Part shown: positions 34,379 to 43,541 of the stretch, one piece after another
How positions within the stretch are numbered: the stretch's first letter is position 1
How the letters are laid out: every line of letters starts with the position of its first letter
Origin: Kribbella sp. NBC_00382
Lineage (GTDB): Bacteria; Actinomycetota; Actinomycetes; Propionibacteriales; Kribbellaceae
Assembly (NCBI RefSeq): GCF_036067295.1
Contig: NZ_CP107954.1
Location: forward strand, 1,798,001-1,862,000
Direction: 5' to 3'
Length of the DNA stretch: 64,000 bases
Notes under the pieces: generated by a model
Database searches by the model: none
Told to the model about the DNA's origin: nothing
The model's input: only the letters and a program-made list of their open reading frames with translations
Position numbers and translations under genes: made by a program

Positions 34379-34948
34379 ATGATCGACCGACGTTCTCTGA
34401 TCAGGAACAGCAGCGCGGCAGGCTTCGGTGCGCTGGCACTGACCGCGGTGAGCAGTGGTACCGAACTCGCCTATGGCTCCACCGGCCACCCCTCCGGCTT
34501 TCCAGAGGGCCTGTCGCGCGGAGAGCGCCGGCATCTGCAGATCTTCGACGAGCTCGACTTCGACGTCTTCACCCACCAGAAGTGGGACCGGCTCGGCGAG
34601 AGCCACGCCCGCAACATCCGGGTGCACTGGCCCGACGGGCACTTCACCGACGGCATCGACAAGCACATCGCCGACCTGGCCGCCCTGTTCGTCTGGGCGC
34701 CGGACACCCGGATCCGGGAGCACCCGTTCCGCCTCGCCAACGGCCAGCTGACCGCCGTCACCGGCTTCATGAAGGGCACCTTCACCAAGCCGATGCCCGA
34801 CGGCAAGGGCGGTTTCATCCAGCCGACCGGCAAGGCCTACTCGCTCCCGATGGCCACCGTCGGCATCTGGAACAAGCGCAACACGATGGACGAGGAGTAC
34901 CTGTTCTGGGACAACCAGACCTTCTACGCCCAGATCGGTCTCGGCTAA
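34379..34948 (+). CDS. Exported SnoaL-like ester cyclase family protein
   Basis: A 189-residue protein with a Tat-like signal (DRRSLIRNSSAAGFGALALTA) and a SnoaL-type alpha+beta barrel: LGESHARNIRVHWPDGHFTDGI, HIADLAALFVWAPDTRI and ATVGIWNKRNTMDEEYLFWDNQTF split over the core. SnoaL relatives act as cyclases or hydratases of polyketides or just bind small molecules; an exported form has no clear role. ATG 34379 is used; the longer frame from 34304 crosses the promoter. It is divergent from the HxlR regulator. Confidence 0.78.
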   Translation: MIDRRSLIRNSSAAGFGALALTAVSSGTELAYGSTGHPSGFPEGLSRGERRHLQIFDELDFDVFTHQKWDRLGESHARNIRVHWPDGHFTDGIDKHIADLAALFVWAPDTRIREHPFRLANGQLTAVTGFMKGTFTKPMPDGKGGFIQPTGKAYSLPMATVGIWNKRNTMDEEYLFWDNQTFYAQIGLG

Positions 34949-34958
34949 CTAGACAGGA

Positions 34959-35756
34959 CTAGATCCGCCCGCGCCGGCGCAGCGCAGTACCGATCTGGTC
35001 GGCGCAGTCGAGCAGCGGTTCCAGTACTTCGCATTGCAACGACGCGCGGGTGGAGCGGGATGCGTGGGCCGAGACGTTGAGAGCCGCAACGGCTCGGCCA
35101 CGCGAATCCCTGATCGGTACTGCGATCGACCGCAACCCCAGCTCCAACTCCTGGTCGACCAGCGCATAGCCGTCGACCCCCGCTTGCTTGATCAGCTCCC
35201 CCAGCTCATCCACCGACGTCACGGTGTGATCCGTCATCGCTTCCGGCTCCAGAGCTGCCAGGTACGCCGCCACCTCACCCGCGGGCGCATCAGCCAGCAG
35301 CACTCGACCCATGGAGGTCACGTACGCCGGTAGGCGCGCACCCACGCCGAGCGCAACCGTCATGATCCGCCTGGTGGGTACGCGGGCGACGTACACGATG
35401 TCCGGCAGGTCCAGCGTCGCGATCGAGCAGGACTCGCGGGTCTTGAGGCTGAGCTCCTCCATGAACGGGCCGGCGATATCGCCGAGGTCCAGCGAGGACA
35501 GGTAGGCCCAGCCGAGCGCCAGCACTCGCGGTGTCAGCGAGAAGCGCCGGTCGTCGCTCCGGACGTAGCCGAGCTCCTCCAGCGTGAGCAGGATCCGTCG
35601 TGCCGTCGCGGGCGTGATGCCGACCTCGCGGGCCACCTCGCTCAAGGTCAGCGTCGGCCGCTCGGCGTCGAACGCCCGGATCACGGCCAGCCCGCGCTCG
35701 AGCCCCTGGAGGAACGTGCCACCCGAGCCAGGGGTTGTAGACGCATCACCAACCAT
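34959..35756 (-). CDS. IclR-family regulator of the hydroxyquinol operon (PcaR/PcaU type)
   Basis: A 265-residue IclR protein: winged helix-turn-helix RPTLTLSEVAREVGITPATARRILLTLEELGYV split over residues 32-66, then the effector domain (VYVARVPTRRIMTVALGVGARLPAYVTSMGRVLLA, VDQELELGLRSIAVPI). The subgroup controls aromatic-acid pathways. It is divergent from the CoA-transferase genes of the hydroxyquinol operon with a double dyad between, so it most likely senses a pathway intermediate and controls both directions. Confidence 0.92.
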   Translation of the reverse strand: MVGDASTTPGSGGTFLQGLERGLAVIRAFDAERPTLTLSEVAREVGITPATARRILLTLEELGYVRSDDRRFSLTPRVLALGWAYLSSLDLGDIAGPFMEELSLKTRESCSIATLDLPDIVYVARVPTRRIMTVALGVGARLPAYVTSMGRVLLADAPAGEVAAYLAALEPEAMTDHTVTSVDELGELIKQAGVDGYALVDQELELGLRSIAVPIRDSRGRAVAALNVSAHASRSTRASLQCEVLEPLLDCADQIGTALRRRGRI

Positions 35757-35766
35757 GAGCTAGCCT

Positions 35767-35800
35767 TTTCGTTGAAAGAAGAATCTTTCGCTGAGCGAAA
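35767..35800. promoter_or_regulatory. Paired IclR operator half-sites
   Basis: TTTCGTTGAAA (35767-35777) and TTTCGCTGAGCGAAA (35786-35800, perfect 6-bp arms) lie with centres 21 bases apart, two helix turns, in the gap between the IclR gene and the catabolic operon. Confidence 0.75.
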
Positions 35801-35833
35801 TCCTAGCATCAAATATCCCCAGCGGAGTTGCTG

Positions 35834-36652
35834 ATGACAAGTCCAGTGCCCCTCGCCGAGGCGATCGCCGCGCACGTGCACGACGGGGACACGGTCGCGC
35901 TGGAGGGATTCACGCACCTGATCCCCTTCGCGGCTGCCCATGAGATCGCCCGCCAGGGCCGTCGCCACCTGACGCTGGTACGGATGACGCCTGACCTCAT
36001 CTACGACCAGCTGATCGGTCTGGGCTGTGCTGACGAGATCGTCTTCTCGTACGGCGGTAACCCGGGCGTGGGGTCCCTGCACCGGCTGCGCGATGCAGTG
36101 GAGAACCACTGGCCGCACCGACTCGTAGTACACGAGCACAGCCATGCAGGGCTCGCCAACGCCTACTCCGCTGGCGCTGCGCGGCTGCCGTTCGCAGTAC
36201 TGCGGGGCTACCGCGGTACTGACCTCGAGGAGCAGACAGACATCATCAGCCGGGTCACCTGCCCCTTCACCGGCGAGGAGTTGGCCGCGGTGAAGGCGGT
36301 GAACCCGGATGTGTCCGTGATTCACGCGCAGCTGGCTGATCGCGAGGGCAACGTGATGCTCTGGGGGATCACGGGAGTGCAGCGGGAGGCAGTGCTCGCT
36401 GCCAAGCGGGCCATCGTCACGGTGGAGGAAGTGGTCGACGAGTTCCCGGAGCGTACCGGCGCGGTGATCCTGCCGAACTGGGTGCTGTCGGCGGTGAGCG
36501 TCGTACCGAACGGTGCCTGGCCGTCGTACGCCGCTGGGTATTCCGTGCGCGACAACGACTTCTACCAGCAGTGGGACGCGATCTCGCGGGACCGCGACGC
36601 CTTCCTCGCCTGGGCTGCCGAGAACGATCTCAAGGAGACCAGCGATGTCTGA
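35834..36652 (+). CDS. pcaI: 3-oxoadipate CoA-transferase, alpha subunit
   Basis: First gene of the six-gene operon. With the next gene it should move CoA from succinyl-CoA to 3-oxoadipate. The 272-residue family I subunit starts SPVPLAEAIAAHVHDGDTVALEGF and has VFSYGGNPGVGSLHR, with the Gly loop, and LPFAVLRGYRGTDL. ATG 35834 is preceded by GCGGAG; TTG 35828 is a weak alternative. Members of this family also serve glutaconate and other acids; the assignment rests on the operon. It overlaps the beta subunit by 8 bases. Confidence 0.85.
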   Translation: MTSPVPLAEAIAAHVHDGDTVALEGFTHLIPFAAAHEIARQGRRHLTLVRMTPDLIYDQLIGLGCADEIVFSYGGNPGVGSLHRLRDAVENHWPHRLVVHEHSHAGLANAYSAGAARLPFAVLRGYRGTDLEEQTDIISRVTCPFTGEELAAVKAVNPDVSVIHAQLADREGNVMLWGITGVQREAVLAAKRAIVTVEEVVDEFPERTGAVILPNWVLSAVSVVPNGAWPSYAAGYSVRDNDFYQQWDAISRDRDAFLAWAAENDLKETSDV

Positions 36653-37397
36653 GTGGACCAGCGCGGACATGATGAACGTCGCCGCGGCGCGCGAGCTGCT
36701 CGACGGGGATGTGTGTCTGGTCGGTGTCGGGCCGCCGAACCTGGCGGCCAACCTGGCCCGGCGTACGCACGCGCCGAACTGCCGGCTGGTCTACGAATCG
36801 GGCGCGATCGACGCGAAGCCGAGGAAGCTGCCGCTGTCGATCGGTGATGACGACCTGGCCGCGACGGCGGTGTCGGTGGTGTCGGTACCGGAGATGTTCA
36901 ACTTCTGGGTCGGGGCCGGGCGGATCGATGTCGGGTTCCTGGGCGCGGCGCAGATCGACCGGTACGGCAACATCAACACGACCGTGATCGGCGACCACGC
37001 GAACCCGAAGACCCGGCTGCCGGGCGCGGGCGGGGCGCCGGAGATCGCGGCGGCGGCCGGCCGGGTGATCGTGATCGTGAAGCAGTCGCCGCGGACCTTC
37101 GTCGAGCGCGTCGACTTCATCTCGTCCGTCGGCTACGGCCCGACCGGCCGCGAACGGCAGGCGCCAGGTGCGGGACCAACGCTGGTGATCACCGACCACG
37201 GGGTGCTGCAGCCGGATCCGGCGACCAACGAGCTGACGATGACGCGCTTGCATCCTGGTGTGACTGTGGATCAGGCTGTCGCTGCTACGGGGTGGGCGTT
37301 GAAGGTTGCCGACAGCATCGAGGCTGTTGCTGAGCCGACCGAGGTCGAGCTGACCGCCCTCCGGAAGCTGCGAAACCGGGAGCTCTTCGATGAATGA
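36645..37397 (+). CDS. pcaJ: 3-oxoadipate CoA-transferase, beta subunit
   Basis: Partner of the upstream gene, carrying the catalytic glutamate of family I CoA-transferases: Glu51 in LVYESGAID. Further blocks are DVGFLGAAQIDRYGNINTT and LPGAGGAPEIAAAAGRVIVI, the latter typical of beta subunits. The length is 250 residues. It overlaps the preceding gene by 8 bases and the following gene by 8 bases, so translation is coupled along the operon. Confidence 0.85.
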   Translation: MSEWTSADMMNVAAARELLDGDVCLVGVGPPNLAANLARRTHAPNCRLVYESGAIDAKPRKLPLSIGDDDLAATAVSVVSVPEMFNFWVGAGRIDVGFLGAAQIDRYGNINTTVIGDHANPKTRLPGAGGAPEIAAAAGRVIVIVKQSPRTFVERVDFISSVGYGPTGRERQAPGAGPTLVITDHGVLQPDPATNELTMTRLHPGVTVDQAVAATGWALKVADSIEAVAEPTEVELTALRKLRNRELFDE

Positions 37398-38436
37398 GTC
37401 CTTCACCCACGTCGGACTGGCCAGCCGGGTCGTCCTGGGCGCCGGCTCGCTCGATCGAGTAGCCGACGAGATCGGCCTGCTCGGCATCGACCGAGTGTTG
37501 CTGATAGCAACCAAGTCCGCCCGCGACTGGGCCGACCTGGTGGAGCGCTCACTCGGCGACCGCTTCGCCGGCCGGATCGACGAGGTCAGGCAACACGTGC
37601 CGAAGGAGAAGGCGGACGCCGCCCGCGCCAAGGCGCTGGAGGTCGAAGCCACGGGCATCGTCGCCATCGGCGGCGGCTCCGCCATCGGCCTCGCCAAAGC
37701 CATCGCGCTGACCGCAGAGCTCTCCATCATCGCGGTACCGACCACGTACTCCGGATCGGAGATGACTCCCGTCTGGGGTCAGACCGAGGGCGGAGACAAG
37801 ACAACCGGTACCGATCTCAAAGTCCTCCCGAAGACCGTCGTCTACGACCCGGTCCTCAGCCACCAGTTGCCGTTGAAGGTGACGGCGGCGAGTGTTGCCA
37901 ATGCGCTGGCGCATTGTGTGGAAGCCACCTGGACCGAGAAGGCTGATCCGATCACCGATGTCATCGCGGTCGAGGCCGCGCGGGCACTTCGCGAAGGACT
38001 CCTGCAGGTGCTGGCGAATCGCACCGACCTAGATGCTAGAAGCAACCTCTTGTACGGCGCGTCGTTGGCCGGCTCGGCGATGGCCAGTGCGGGAACAGGT
38101 CTGCACCACAAGCTTTGTCACCTGCTCGGCGGCACCTACAACCTGCCCCACGCGGAAACCCACGCAGCCGTCCTCCCCCAGGTCACCCGGGTCAAGGCGG
38201 GCGACGTACCGCACGCGAAGGCAAGGCTCGAGGACGCGTTGGAGACGACCGACCTGGCTGCCGGGCTGTTCGACCTGTTCACCGCAGCCAAGGTGCCGAC
38301 CAGCCTGCGAGAGCTCGGACTGACCGAAGCCCAGTCGGTTGAAGCGGCAGAACGCTTCCAGGCAACGACCGGCACTGACGTAAGAGACATCTTCGCCCGC
38401 GCCTGGGCGGGCGAACGGCCTGAGGGAGCATCATGA
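37390..38436 (+). CDS. Maleylacetate reductase
   Basis: An iron-containing alcohol dehydrogenase family protein of 348 residues, assigned as the NAD(P)H-dependent reductase turning maleylacetate into 3-oxoadipate. The cofactor motif is GIVAIGGGSAIGLAKAIAL near residue 90, followed by IAVPTTYSGSEMTPVWG and the metal-region helix ANALAHCVEATW; the later HHKLCHLLGGTYNLPHAETHA holds further His residues. These blocks are those of TftE/TfdF/HxqD-type maleylacetate reductases. It overlaps both neighbours (8 and 4 bases). Confidence 0.92.
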   Translation: MNESFTHVGLASRVVLGAGSLDRVADEIGLLGIDRVLLIATKSARDWADLVERSLGDRFAGRIDEVRQHVPKEKADAARAKALEVEATGIVAIGGGSAIGLAKAIALTAELSIIAVPTTYSGSEMTPVWGQTEGGDKTTGTDLKVLPKTVVYDPVLSHQLPLKVTAASVANALAHCVEATWTEKADPITDVIAVEAARALREGLLQVLANRTDLDARSNLLYGASLAGSAMASAGTGLHHKLCHLLGGTYNLPHAETHAAVLPQVTRVKAGDVPHAKARLEDALETTDLAAGLFDLFTAAKVPTSLRELGLTEAQSVEAAERFQATTGTDVRDIFARAWAGERPEGAS

Positions 38437-39638
38437 GATCCGCCTTTCTGCTGGACGCGGTCCGCACGCCCGTGGGCAAGCTCGGCGGTGCGTTGGCGGG
38501 TGGGCGTCCGGATGACTTGGCCGCCGTGGCTCTGCGGGAGTTGCTGGTCAGGCATCCCGGCCTTGATCCCGCGTTGATCGAGGACGTCTTCCTCGGCAAT
38601 GCCAACGGTGCTGGTGAAGAGAACCGGGACGTAGCGCGGATGGCCGCTCTGCTTGCGGGCTATCCGACCAGTGTTCCCGGTACCACCGTCAACCGCCTCT
38701 GCGGATCCGGTCTGGAGGCCGCGATCCAAGCGGCCAGAGCGATCGAGACTGGAGACGCATCCCTCGTCGTGGCCGGTGGCGTCGAGTCCATGAGCCGCGC
38801 CCCGTGGGTACTTCCCAAACCAGACAAGGCTTACCCCCACGGCAGCGTGATGGCGGAGTCCACCTCGCTCGGCTGGCGACTCATCAACCCGCGGATGCCG
38901 AAGGAGTGGGCCGTCTCACTCGGCGAGGCCACCGAGCAGCTCGCCGACCGGTACCACGTCGGTCGCGAGGCGCAGGATCTCTTCGCCCTCGAGAGCCACG
39001 AGAAGGCCGGCAAGGCTTGGGCCGCTGGCAAGTTCGACGCCGAGATCGTCCCCTGGGAACACCTCGCGCCGATCCTCCCGAAGAAGACGACGCCGCTCTC
39101 CCGGGACGAGTCCATCCGCGACGGCGGAACCCCGGACATCATGGCGAAGCTCAAGCCCGCCTTCCGCGACGGCGGTACGGTCACCGCGGGCAACGCCTCC
39201 ACCCTCAACGACGGCGCGTCCGCAGTACTGATCGCCGACGAGGCAACGGCCCAAGGCCTAGGCATCACTCCCCTGGCGCGGATCGCCAGCCGGGCGGTGC
39301 ACGGGGTCGAACCCCAGTACTTCGGTATCGCCCCCGTCGAGGCCTCACGCAAGGCCCTCGCCAAGGCCGGAATCGGCTGGGACGACCTCACCCTGGTGGA
39401 ACTCAATGAGGCGTACGCAGCGCAAAGCCTTGCCTGCTTGGGCGAATGGCCCGAGCTGGACCGCGCCAAGGTGAACGTGAACGGCGGAGCGATCGCGCTC
39501 GGGCATCCGCTCGGCAGCTCCGGTACGCGCATTCTGACCACGCTGGCGCATGAGCTGCGCCGTCGTGGTGGTGGTTACGGCTTGGCGACCCTCTGCATCG
39601 GTGTCGGCCAAGGAATAGCGATGGTCATCGAGGCATGA
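38433..39638 (+). CDS. pcaF: 3-oxoadipyl-CoA thiolase
   Basis: Cleaves 3-oxoadipyl-CoA to succinyl-CoA and acetyl-CoA, the last step of the pathway. The 401-residue thiolase has the nucleophile Cys90 in TVNRLCGSGLEA, NEAYAAQSLA, the GGAIALGHPLGSSG block with the active His, and the second Cys388 in LCIGVGQG. Start and stop overlap the neighbouring genes by 4 bases (ATGA). Confidence 0.93.
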   Translation: MRSAFLLDAVRTPVGKLGGALAGGRPDDLAAVALRELLVRHPGLDPALIEDVFLGNANGAGEENRDVARMAALLAGYPTSVPGTTVNRLCGSGLEAAIQAARAIETGDASLVVAGGVESMSRAPWVLPKPDKAYPHGSVMAESTSLGWRLINPRMPKEWAVSLGEATEQLADRYHVGREAQDLFALESHEKAGKAWAAGKFDAEIVPWEHLAPILPKKTTPLSRDESIRDGGTPDIMAKLKPAFRDGGTVTAGNASTLNDGASAVLIADEATAQGLGITPLARIASRAVHGVEPQYFGIAPVEASRKALAKAGIGWDDLTLVELNEAYAAQSLACLGEWPELDRAKVNVNGGAIALGHPLGSSGTRILTTLAHELRRRGGGYGLATLCIGVGQGIAMVIEA

Positions 39639-39646
39639 GGAGCGAC

Positions 39647-40519
39647 ATGGATCTGGCTGGGGACGAGCTGACCGATGCGGTCGTGGCGAGTTTCGACGGG
39701 AGTACGGACGAGCGCACCAAGACGGTGCTGAGTGCGCTGGTCCGGCATCTGCATGCGTTCGCCCGGGAGGTCGAGCTGACCGAGGAGGAGTGGTTCACCG
39801 GGATCGACTTCCTCACCCGGACCGGCCACAAGTCGACCGGCACGCGACAGGAGTTCGTGTTGCTGTCCGACGTACTGGGGTTGTCCATGCTGACCGTTGG
39901 CCTGGGCAACAAGAAGCCGGCCGGCGCCACTCAGTCGACCGTGTTCGGGCCGTTCTTCGTCGAGGGTTCGCCGGAGATCAAGCTGGGTGACGACCTGTCC
40001 AACGGTGCGCCCGGCCAGCCCTGCCTCGTTTCGGGGCGCGTTCTGGACCTGCAGGGGAACCCCATCAGCAAAGCACTGGTGGAGACCTGGCAGGCGGACG
40101 AAGACGGTTTCTACGATGTACAGAAGGACACCGATGGTCCGCAGAATCGCGGGCACCTGACAACCGATGCTGAAGGCAACTACTCGTTCTGGGCGGTACG
40201 GCCGGTCGCCTACCCGATCCCGGACGACGGCCCGGTCGGCGAGCTGCTCCGGGCCGGCGGTCGCGGCCCGATGCGCCCGGCCCACATCCACTTCATGGTG
40301 ACAGCGCCCGGATTCTCCAGGCTGATCACGCATGTCTTCGCCGCCGGTGACGAGCATCTGCACGACGATGCCGTCTTCGGGGTCAAGGACTCGCTGATCG
40401 CCGAGTTCACCGAGCACCCGGCCGGTACGGCGCCTGACGGACGCGAACTCGACCAGCCCTACTCGACCGTCCAGTACGACCTGGTGCTCGCCACCATCGA
40501 GGAGACCCGATCATTGTGA
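39647..40519 (+). CDS. Hydroxyquinol 1,2-dioxygenase (intradiol)
   Basis: Fe(III) intradiol dioxygenase of 290 residues that should open hydroxyquinol (1,2,4-trihydroxybenzene) to maleylacetate. The N-terminal helical dimerisation domain is followed by the catalytic beta-sandwich; metal ligands are visible as Tyr156 (DEDGFYDVQ), Tyr189 (RPVAYPIPDDGPVG), His213 and His215 (RPAHIHFMV). The YPIPDDGPVG block is that of hydroxyquinol and chlorocatechol-type enzymes. ATG 39647 has GAGGAG 4 bases upstream; ATG 39635, overlapping the thiolase stop, is an alternative. The neighbouring maleylacetate reductase supports hydroxyquinol as substrate. Confidence 0.92.
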   Translation: MDLAGDELTDAVVASFDGSTDERTKTVLSALVRHLHAFAREVELTEEEWFTGIDFLTRTGHKSTGTRQEFVLLSDVLGLSMLTVGLGNKKPAGATQSTVFGPFFVEGSPEIKLGDDLSNGAPGQPCLVSGRVLDLQGNPISKALVETWQADEDGFYDVQKDTDGPQNRGHLTTDAEGNYSFWAVRPVAYPIPDDGPVGELLRAGGRGPMRPAHIHFMVTAPGFSRLITHVFAAGDEHLHDDAVFGVKDSLIAEFTEHPAGTAPDGRELDQPYSTVQYDLVLATIEETRSL

Positions 40520-42246
40520 TGGAAACCGATGTGCTCATCGTCGGCACCGGCCCAGCCGGTGGTGCCGCCTCCCTCTTCCTGTCCAGCTACGGGATCGACA
40601 ACGTAGTACTGACTCGCTACGGCTGGACCGCCAACACCCCGCGGGCCCACATCACCAATCAGCGCACGATCGAGCTGATGCGCGACATGGGTATCGAGGA
40701 CCAGATCACCGGCAAGGGCACCGAGCATGCGCTGATGGGCCAGACCGCCTTCTGCACAAGCCTTGCCGGCGAGGAGATCGGCCGGATCCGTACCTGGGGA
40801 ACGCATCCGCAGCGCCTGGCCGACTACACCGAGGCCAGCCCGACACTCCCCTGCGACCTTCCGCAGACGCTGTTCGAGCCGATCCTGGTCAGTACTGCGG
40901 CCAGCCGCGGAGCCCGCTTGCGGTTCGACACCGAGTACGTGTCGCTGGAGCAGGATGACGACGGCGTGACCGCGACCGTCCGGGACCGGCTGTCGGGCGA
41001 GACGTACCAGATCCGGGCGAAGTACCTGATCGGCGCGGACGGCGGCCGGAGCAAGGTGGCCCAGGACATCGGGCTGCCGATGGCCGGCTCGATGGACATC
41101 GAGGGCTCGATGAACATCGTCTTCGAGGCGGACCTGTCGAAGTACGTCGCGCACCGGCCGAGCGTGCTCTATTGGGTACTTCAGCCAGGCGCGCAGATCG
41201 GTGGCATCGGCGCCGGCCTGGTAAGGATGGTCCGGCCGTGGAACGAGTGGCTGATCGTCTGGGGCTACGACATCAACCAGCCCGCGCCGGTCGTCGACGA
41301 GGCGATGGCGACCGAGATCGTGCACAACCTGGTGGGTGACGACACGATCGACGTGAAGCTGAAGGGCACCTCGGTCTGGAGCGTCAACCACATGTACGCC
41401 GAGAAGGCATCGGTCGGCCGGGTGTTCTGCATGGGTGACGCGATCCACCGGCACCCGCCGTCGAACGGGCTCGGGTCGAACACCTCGATCCAGGACGCGT
41501 ACAACCTGGCCTGGAAGCTGGCGCTCGTCCTCAAGGGTCAGGCGTCGCCGAAGCTGCTCGACACGTACGACGAGGAGCGCACCCCGATCGCGAAGCAGAT
41601 CGTGGATCGCGCGAACAAGAGCCGCACGCAGTTCGGACAGATCTTCCATGCGCTGGGGATGACTCCGGACGCGCCGGCCGGTCGAACGATCGACTCGCGC
41701 AAGGACGACACTCCCGCGGGTGCCGCGCAACGCGAGGAGCTGCGCAAAGCGATCGAGCTCAAGGACTACGAGTTCAACGCCCATGGTGTGGAGCTAGGTC
41801 AGCGGTACACCTCGGGTGCGGTCGTTCCGGACGGTACCGACGAACCGGCGTACACCAGGGATCCGGAGCTCTACTACCACCCGACTACCTGGCCGGGCGC
41901 GCGGATCCCGCACTGCTGGCTGACCAGTGGCACCGAGACCGTCAGCACGCTGGACGTGGTCGGCAAGGGCCGGTTCACCCTGCTCACCGGGATCGGTGGC
42001 GAGGCGTGGGTCAAGGCGGCCCGGGCGATCGCGGAGCAGACCGGCGTGGAGGTGGAGGCGTTCGTGGTCGGCCCTGGCCGGGAGCTGGACGACCTGTACG
42101 GCGACTGGGCGCGGCTGCGCGAGATCACCGACAACGGGTGCCTACTGGTCCGGCCGGACGCTCACATCGCCTACCGCTCGCACGAGCTGCCTACCGACCC
42201 CACCGCTGCGCTGGGAGACGCGTTCCAGGCTCTGCTCAGCCGGTAG
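40519..42246 (+). CDS. FAD-dependent aromatic monooxygenase (resorcinol hydroxylase-like)
   Basis: A 575-residue class A flavoprotein monooxygenase, proposed to hydroxylate resorcinol (or a related phenol) to hydroxyquinol. FAD-binding motifs are VLIVGTGPAGGAASL near residue 5, LIGADGGRSKVAQDIGL near 170 and FCMGDAIHRHPPSNGLG near 305; a thioredoxin-like C-terminal domain follows (LDVVGKGRFTLLTGIGG). The layout is that of TfdB/phenol hydroxylase relatives, so chlorophenols are another possibility. ATG 40519 shares one base with the dioxygenase stop. It closes the operon and overlaps the convergent GH13 gene by 11 bases. Confidence 0.87.
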   Translation: METDVLIVGTGPAGGAASLFLSSYGIDNVVLTRYGWTANTPRAHITNQRTIELMRDMGIEDQITGKGTEHALMGQTAFCTSLAGEEIGRIRTWGTHPQRLADYTEASPTLPCDLPQTLFEPILVSTAASRGARLRFDTEYVSLEQDDDGVTATVRDRLSGETYQIRAKYLIGADGGRSKVAQDIGLPMAGSMDIEGSMNIVFEADLSKYVAHRPSVLYWVLQPGAQIGGIGAGLVRMVRPWNEWLIVWGYDINQPAPVVDEAMATEIVHNLVGDDTIDVKLKGTSVWSVNHMYAEKASVGRVFCMGDAIHRHPPSNGLGSNTSIQDAYNLAWKLALVLKGQASPKLLDTYDEERTPIAKQIVDRANKSRTQFGQIFHALGMTPDAPAGRTIDSRKDDTPAGAAQREELRKAIELKDYEFNAHGVELGQRYTSGAVVPDGTDEPAYTRDPELYYHPTTWPGARIPHCWLTSGTETVSTLDVVGKGRFTLLTGIGGEAWVKAARAIAEQTGVEVEAFVVGPGRELDDLYGDWARLREITDNGCLLVRPDAHIAYRSHELPTDPTAALGDAFQALLSR

Positions 42247-43510
42247 CCAGTACTAGCCAGCCATGCGCCGGTACCAGCAACGGATCCTCCGGTAGGTGAC
42301 CAGGATCCGACTGCGCTGCAATGACGAGGCCTGCCACTTCCACTGGGAAGCGGTAGGCCTCGTCTCCTACGTTGAGGAGCAGCAGTAGCTGGCCGCCCGC
42401 ATCGCCGGAGCGCAGCGCGAGGGCCTGGTTGGTCAGGTGGGCAACCTTGGTCCGCGACCGCGTCAACCACGCATTGCGACGCCGTACGCCGATGAGCCGC
42501 TGGTGCAGCCGGTACGTCTCCCAATGTGGGTCGACCAGATCGCTTGGCTTGTCGGGGAACTCAGGCCGGACGGCGTCATCCCCACCGACCCTGTCCTCCT
42601 TGACGCCCTGCATGGCCTGCTCGTCACCCGCATAGATGCTCGGTATGCCGGCCACTGCGAACAGCACCGCCAGCGCATGCCCAAGGTGCCGTGGATCCTC
42701 CAGCTTGCTGGCGATACGCGTCACGTCATGGTTGCCGACGAACGTCTGCGGCACGAGCGGATCGACGAGTTGCTGGTGCCGCTCCAGCGCATACGCCAGC
42801 TCGAAGAAGTTCCTGTCGTTGAGCGAACTCCAGATCGCCTTCCACAGCTCGTACTGCGTGATCGAGTCGAGCGTGCTCGTCGCGGCATAGCCGGCGTAGT
42901 CGCCGTGGATCAGCTCGCCGACGAACCAGGACTCCGGGAACCGCTCACGGACCTCCGACAACACCGCACGCCAGAACTCCGGCGGCACCGCGTACGCCGC
43001 GTCGAGCCGCCAGCCGTCGATGCCCCGCTCGAGCCAATAGCACATCACCTCGATGACGTACTCGCGAACCGCCGGCTCCTCGTGGTTGAGCACGATCAGG
43101 TGCTCGTGTCCCTCGAAGCTGGCGATCGAACCGTCGGGCAACTGCTTGAACCATTCGGGCGGCGCCGAGAAGCTCCTGGCCACGTGGTTGAAGACCCCGT
43201 CGAGCAGGATCCGCAGCCCGCGTTGCTTGGCGGCGGCAACCAGCGAGTCGAAGTCCTCGTAGTCGCCCAGTCGCGGGTCGATCCGGAAGTGGTCGACGGT
43301 GTCGTAGCCGTGCGTCTCCGACTCGAAGATCGGTCCCAGCAGCAGGCCGGAGCAGCCCAGCTCGATCACATAATCGAGCCAGTTCTCCAACCGCCCGAGC
43401 CGGGCCGTCCGGAAGCCCGACGGCAGCGCGGCCGGCTCAGCTCCCACGAACCCCAACGGATAGACGTGCCACCAGATCGCGTGATCGGCCCACGGCACCA
43501 TCTTCTGCAC
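42236..43510 (-). CDS. GH13 alpha-amylase-family glycosidase
   Basis: A 424-residue cytoplasmic GH13 (beta/alpha)8 enzyme. Conserved regions: LDGVFNHV, GWRLDAAYA with nucleophile Asp170, VGELIHGD with acid/base Glu199, and FVGNHDVTR with Asp262. The C-terminal beta domain is short. It has no signal peptide or starch-binding module, so it may act on oligosaccharides, trehalose or sucrose-like substrates in the cytosol. There are no sugar-transport genes adjacent. Confidence 0.9.
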   Translation of the reverse strand: MQKMVPWADHAIWWHVYPLGFVGAEPAALPSGFRTARLGRLENWLDYVIELGCSGLLLGPIFESETHGYDTVDHFRIDPRLGDYEDFDSLVAAAKQRGLRILLDGVFNHVARSFSAPPEWFKQLPDGSIASFEGHEHLIVLNHEEPAVREYVIEVMCYWLERGIDGWRLDAAYAVPPEFWRAVLSEVRERFPESWFVGELIHGDYAGYAATSTLDSITQYELWKAIWSSLNDRNFFELAYALERHQQLVDPLVPQTFVGNHDVTRIASKLEDPRHLGHALAVLFAVAGIPSIYAGDEQAMQGVKEDRVGGDDAVRPEFPDKPSDLVDPHWETYRLHQRLIGVRRRNAWLTRSRTKVAHLTNQALALRSGDAGGQLLLLLNVGDEAYRFPVEVAGLVIAAQSDPGHLPEDPLLVPAHGWLVLATG

Positions 43511-43541
43511 CTCCCAAAGCCTGGAGGACTCACAGTAGACG

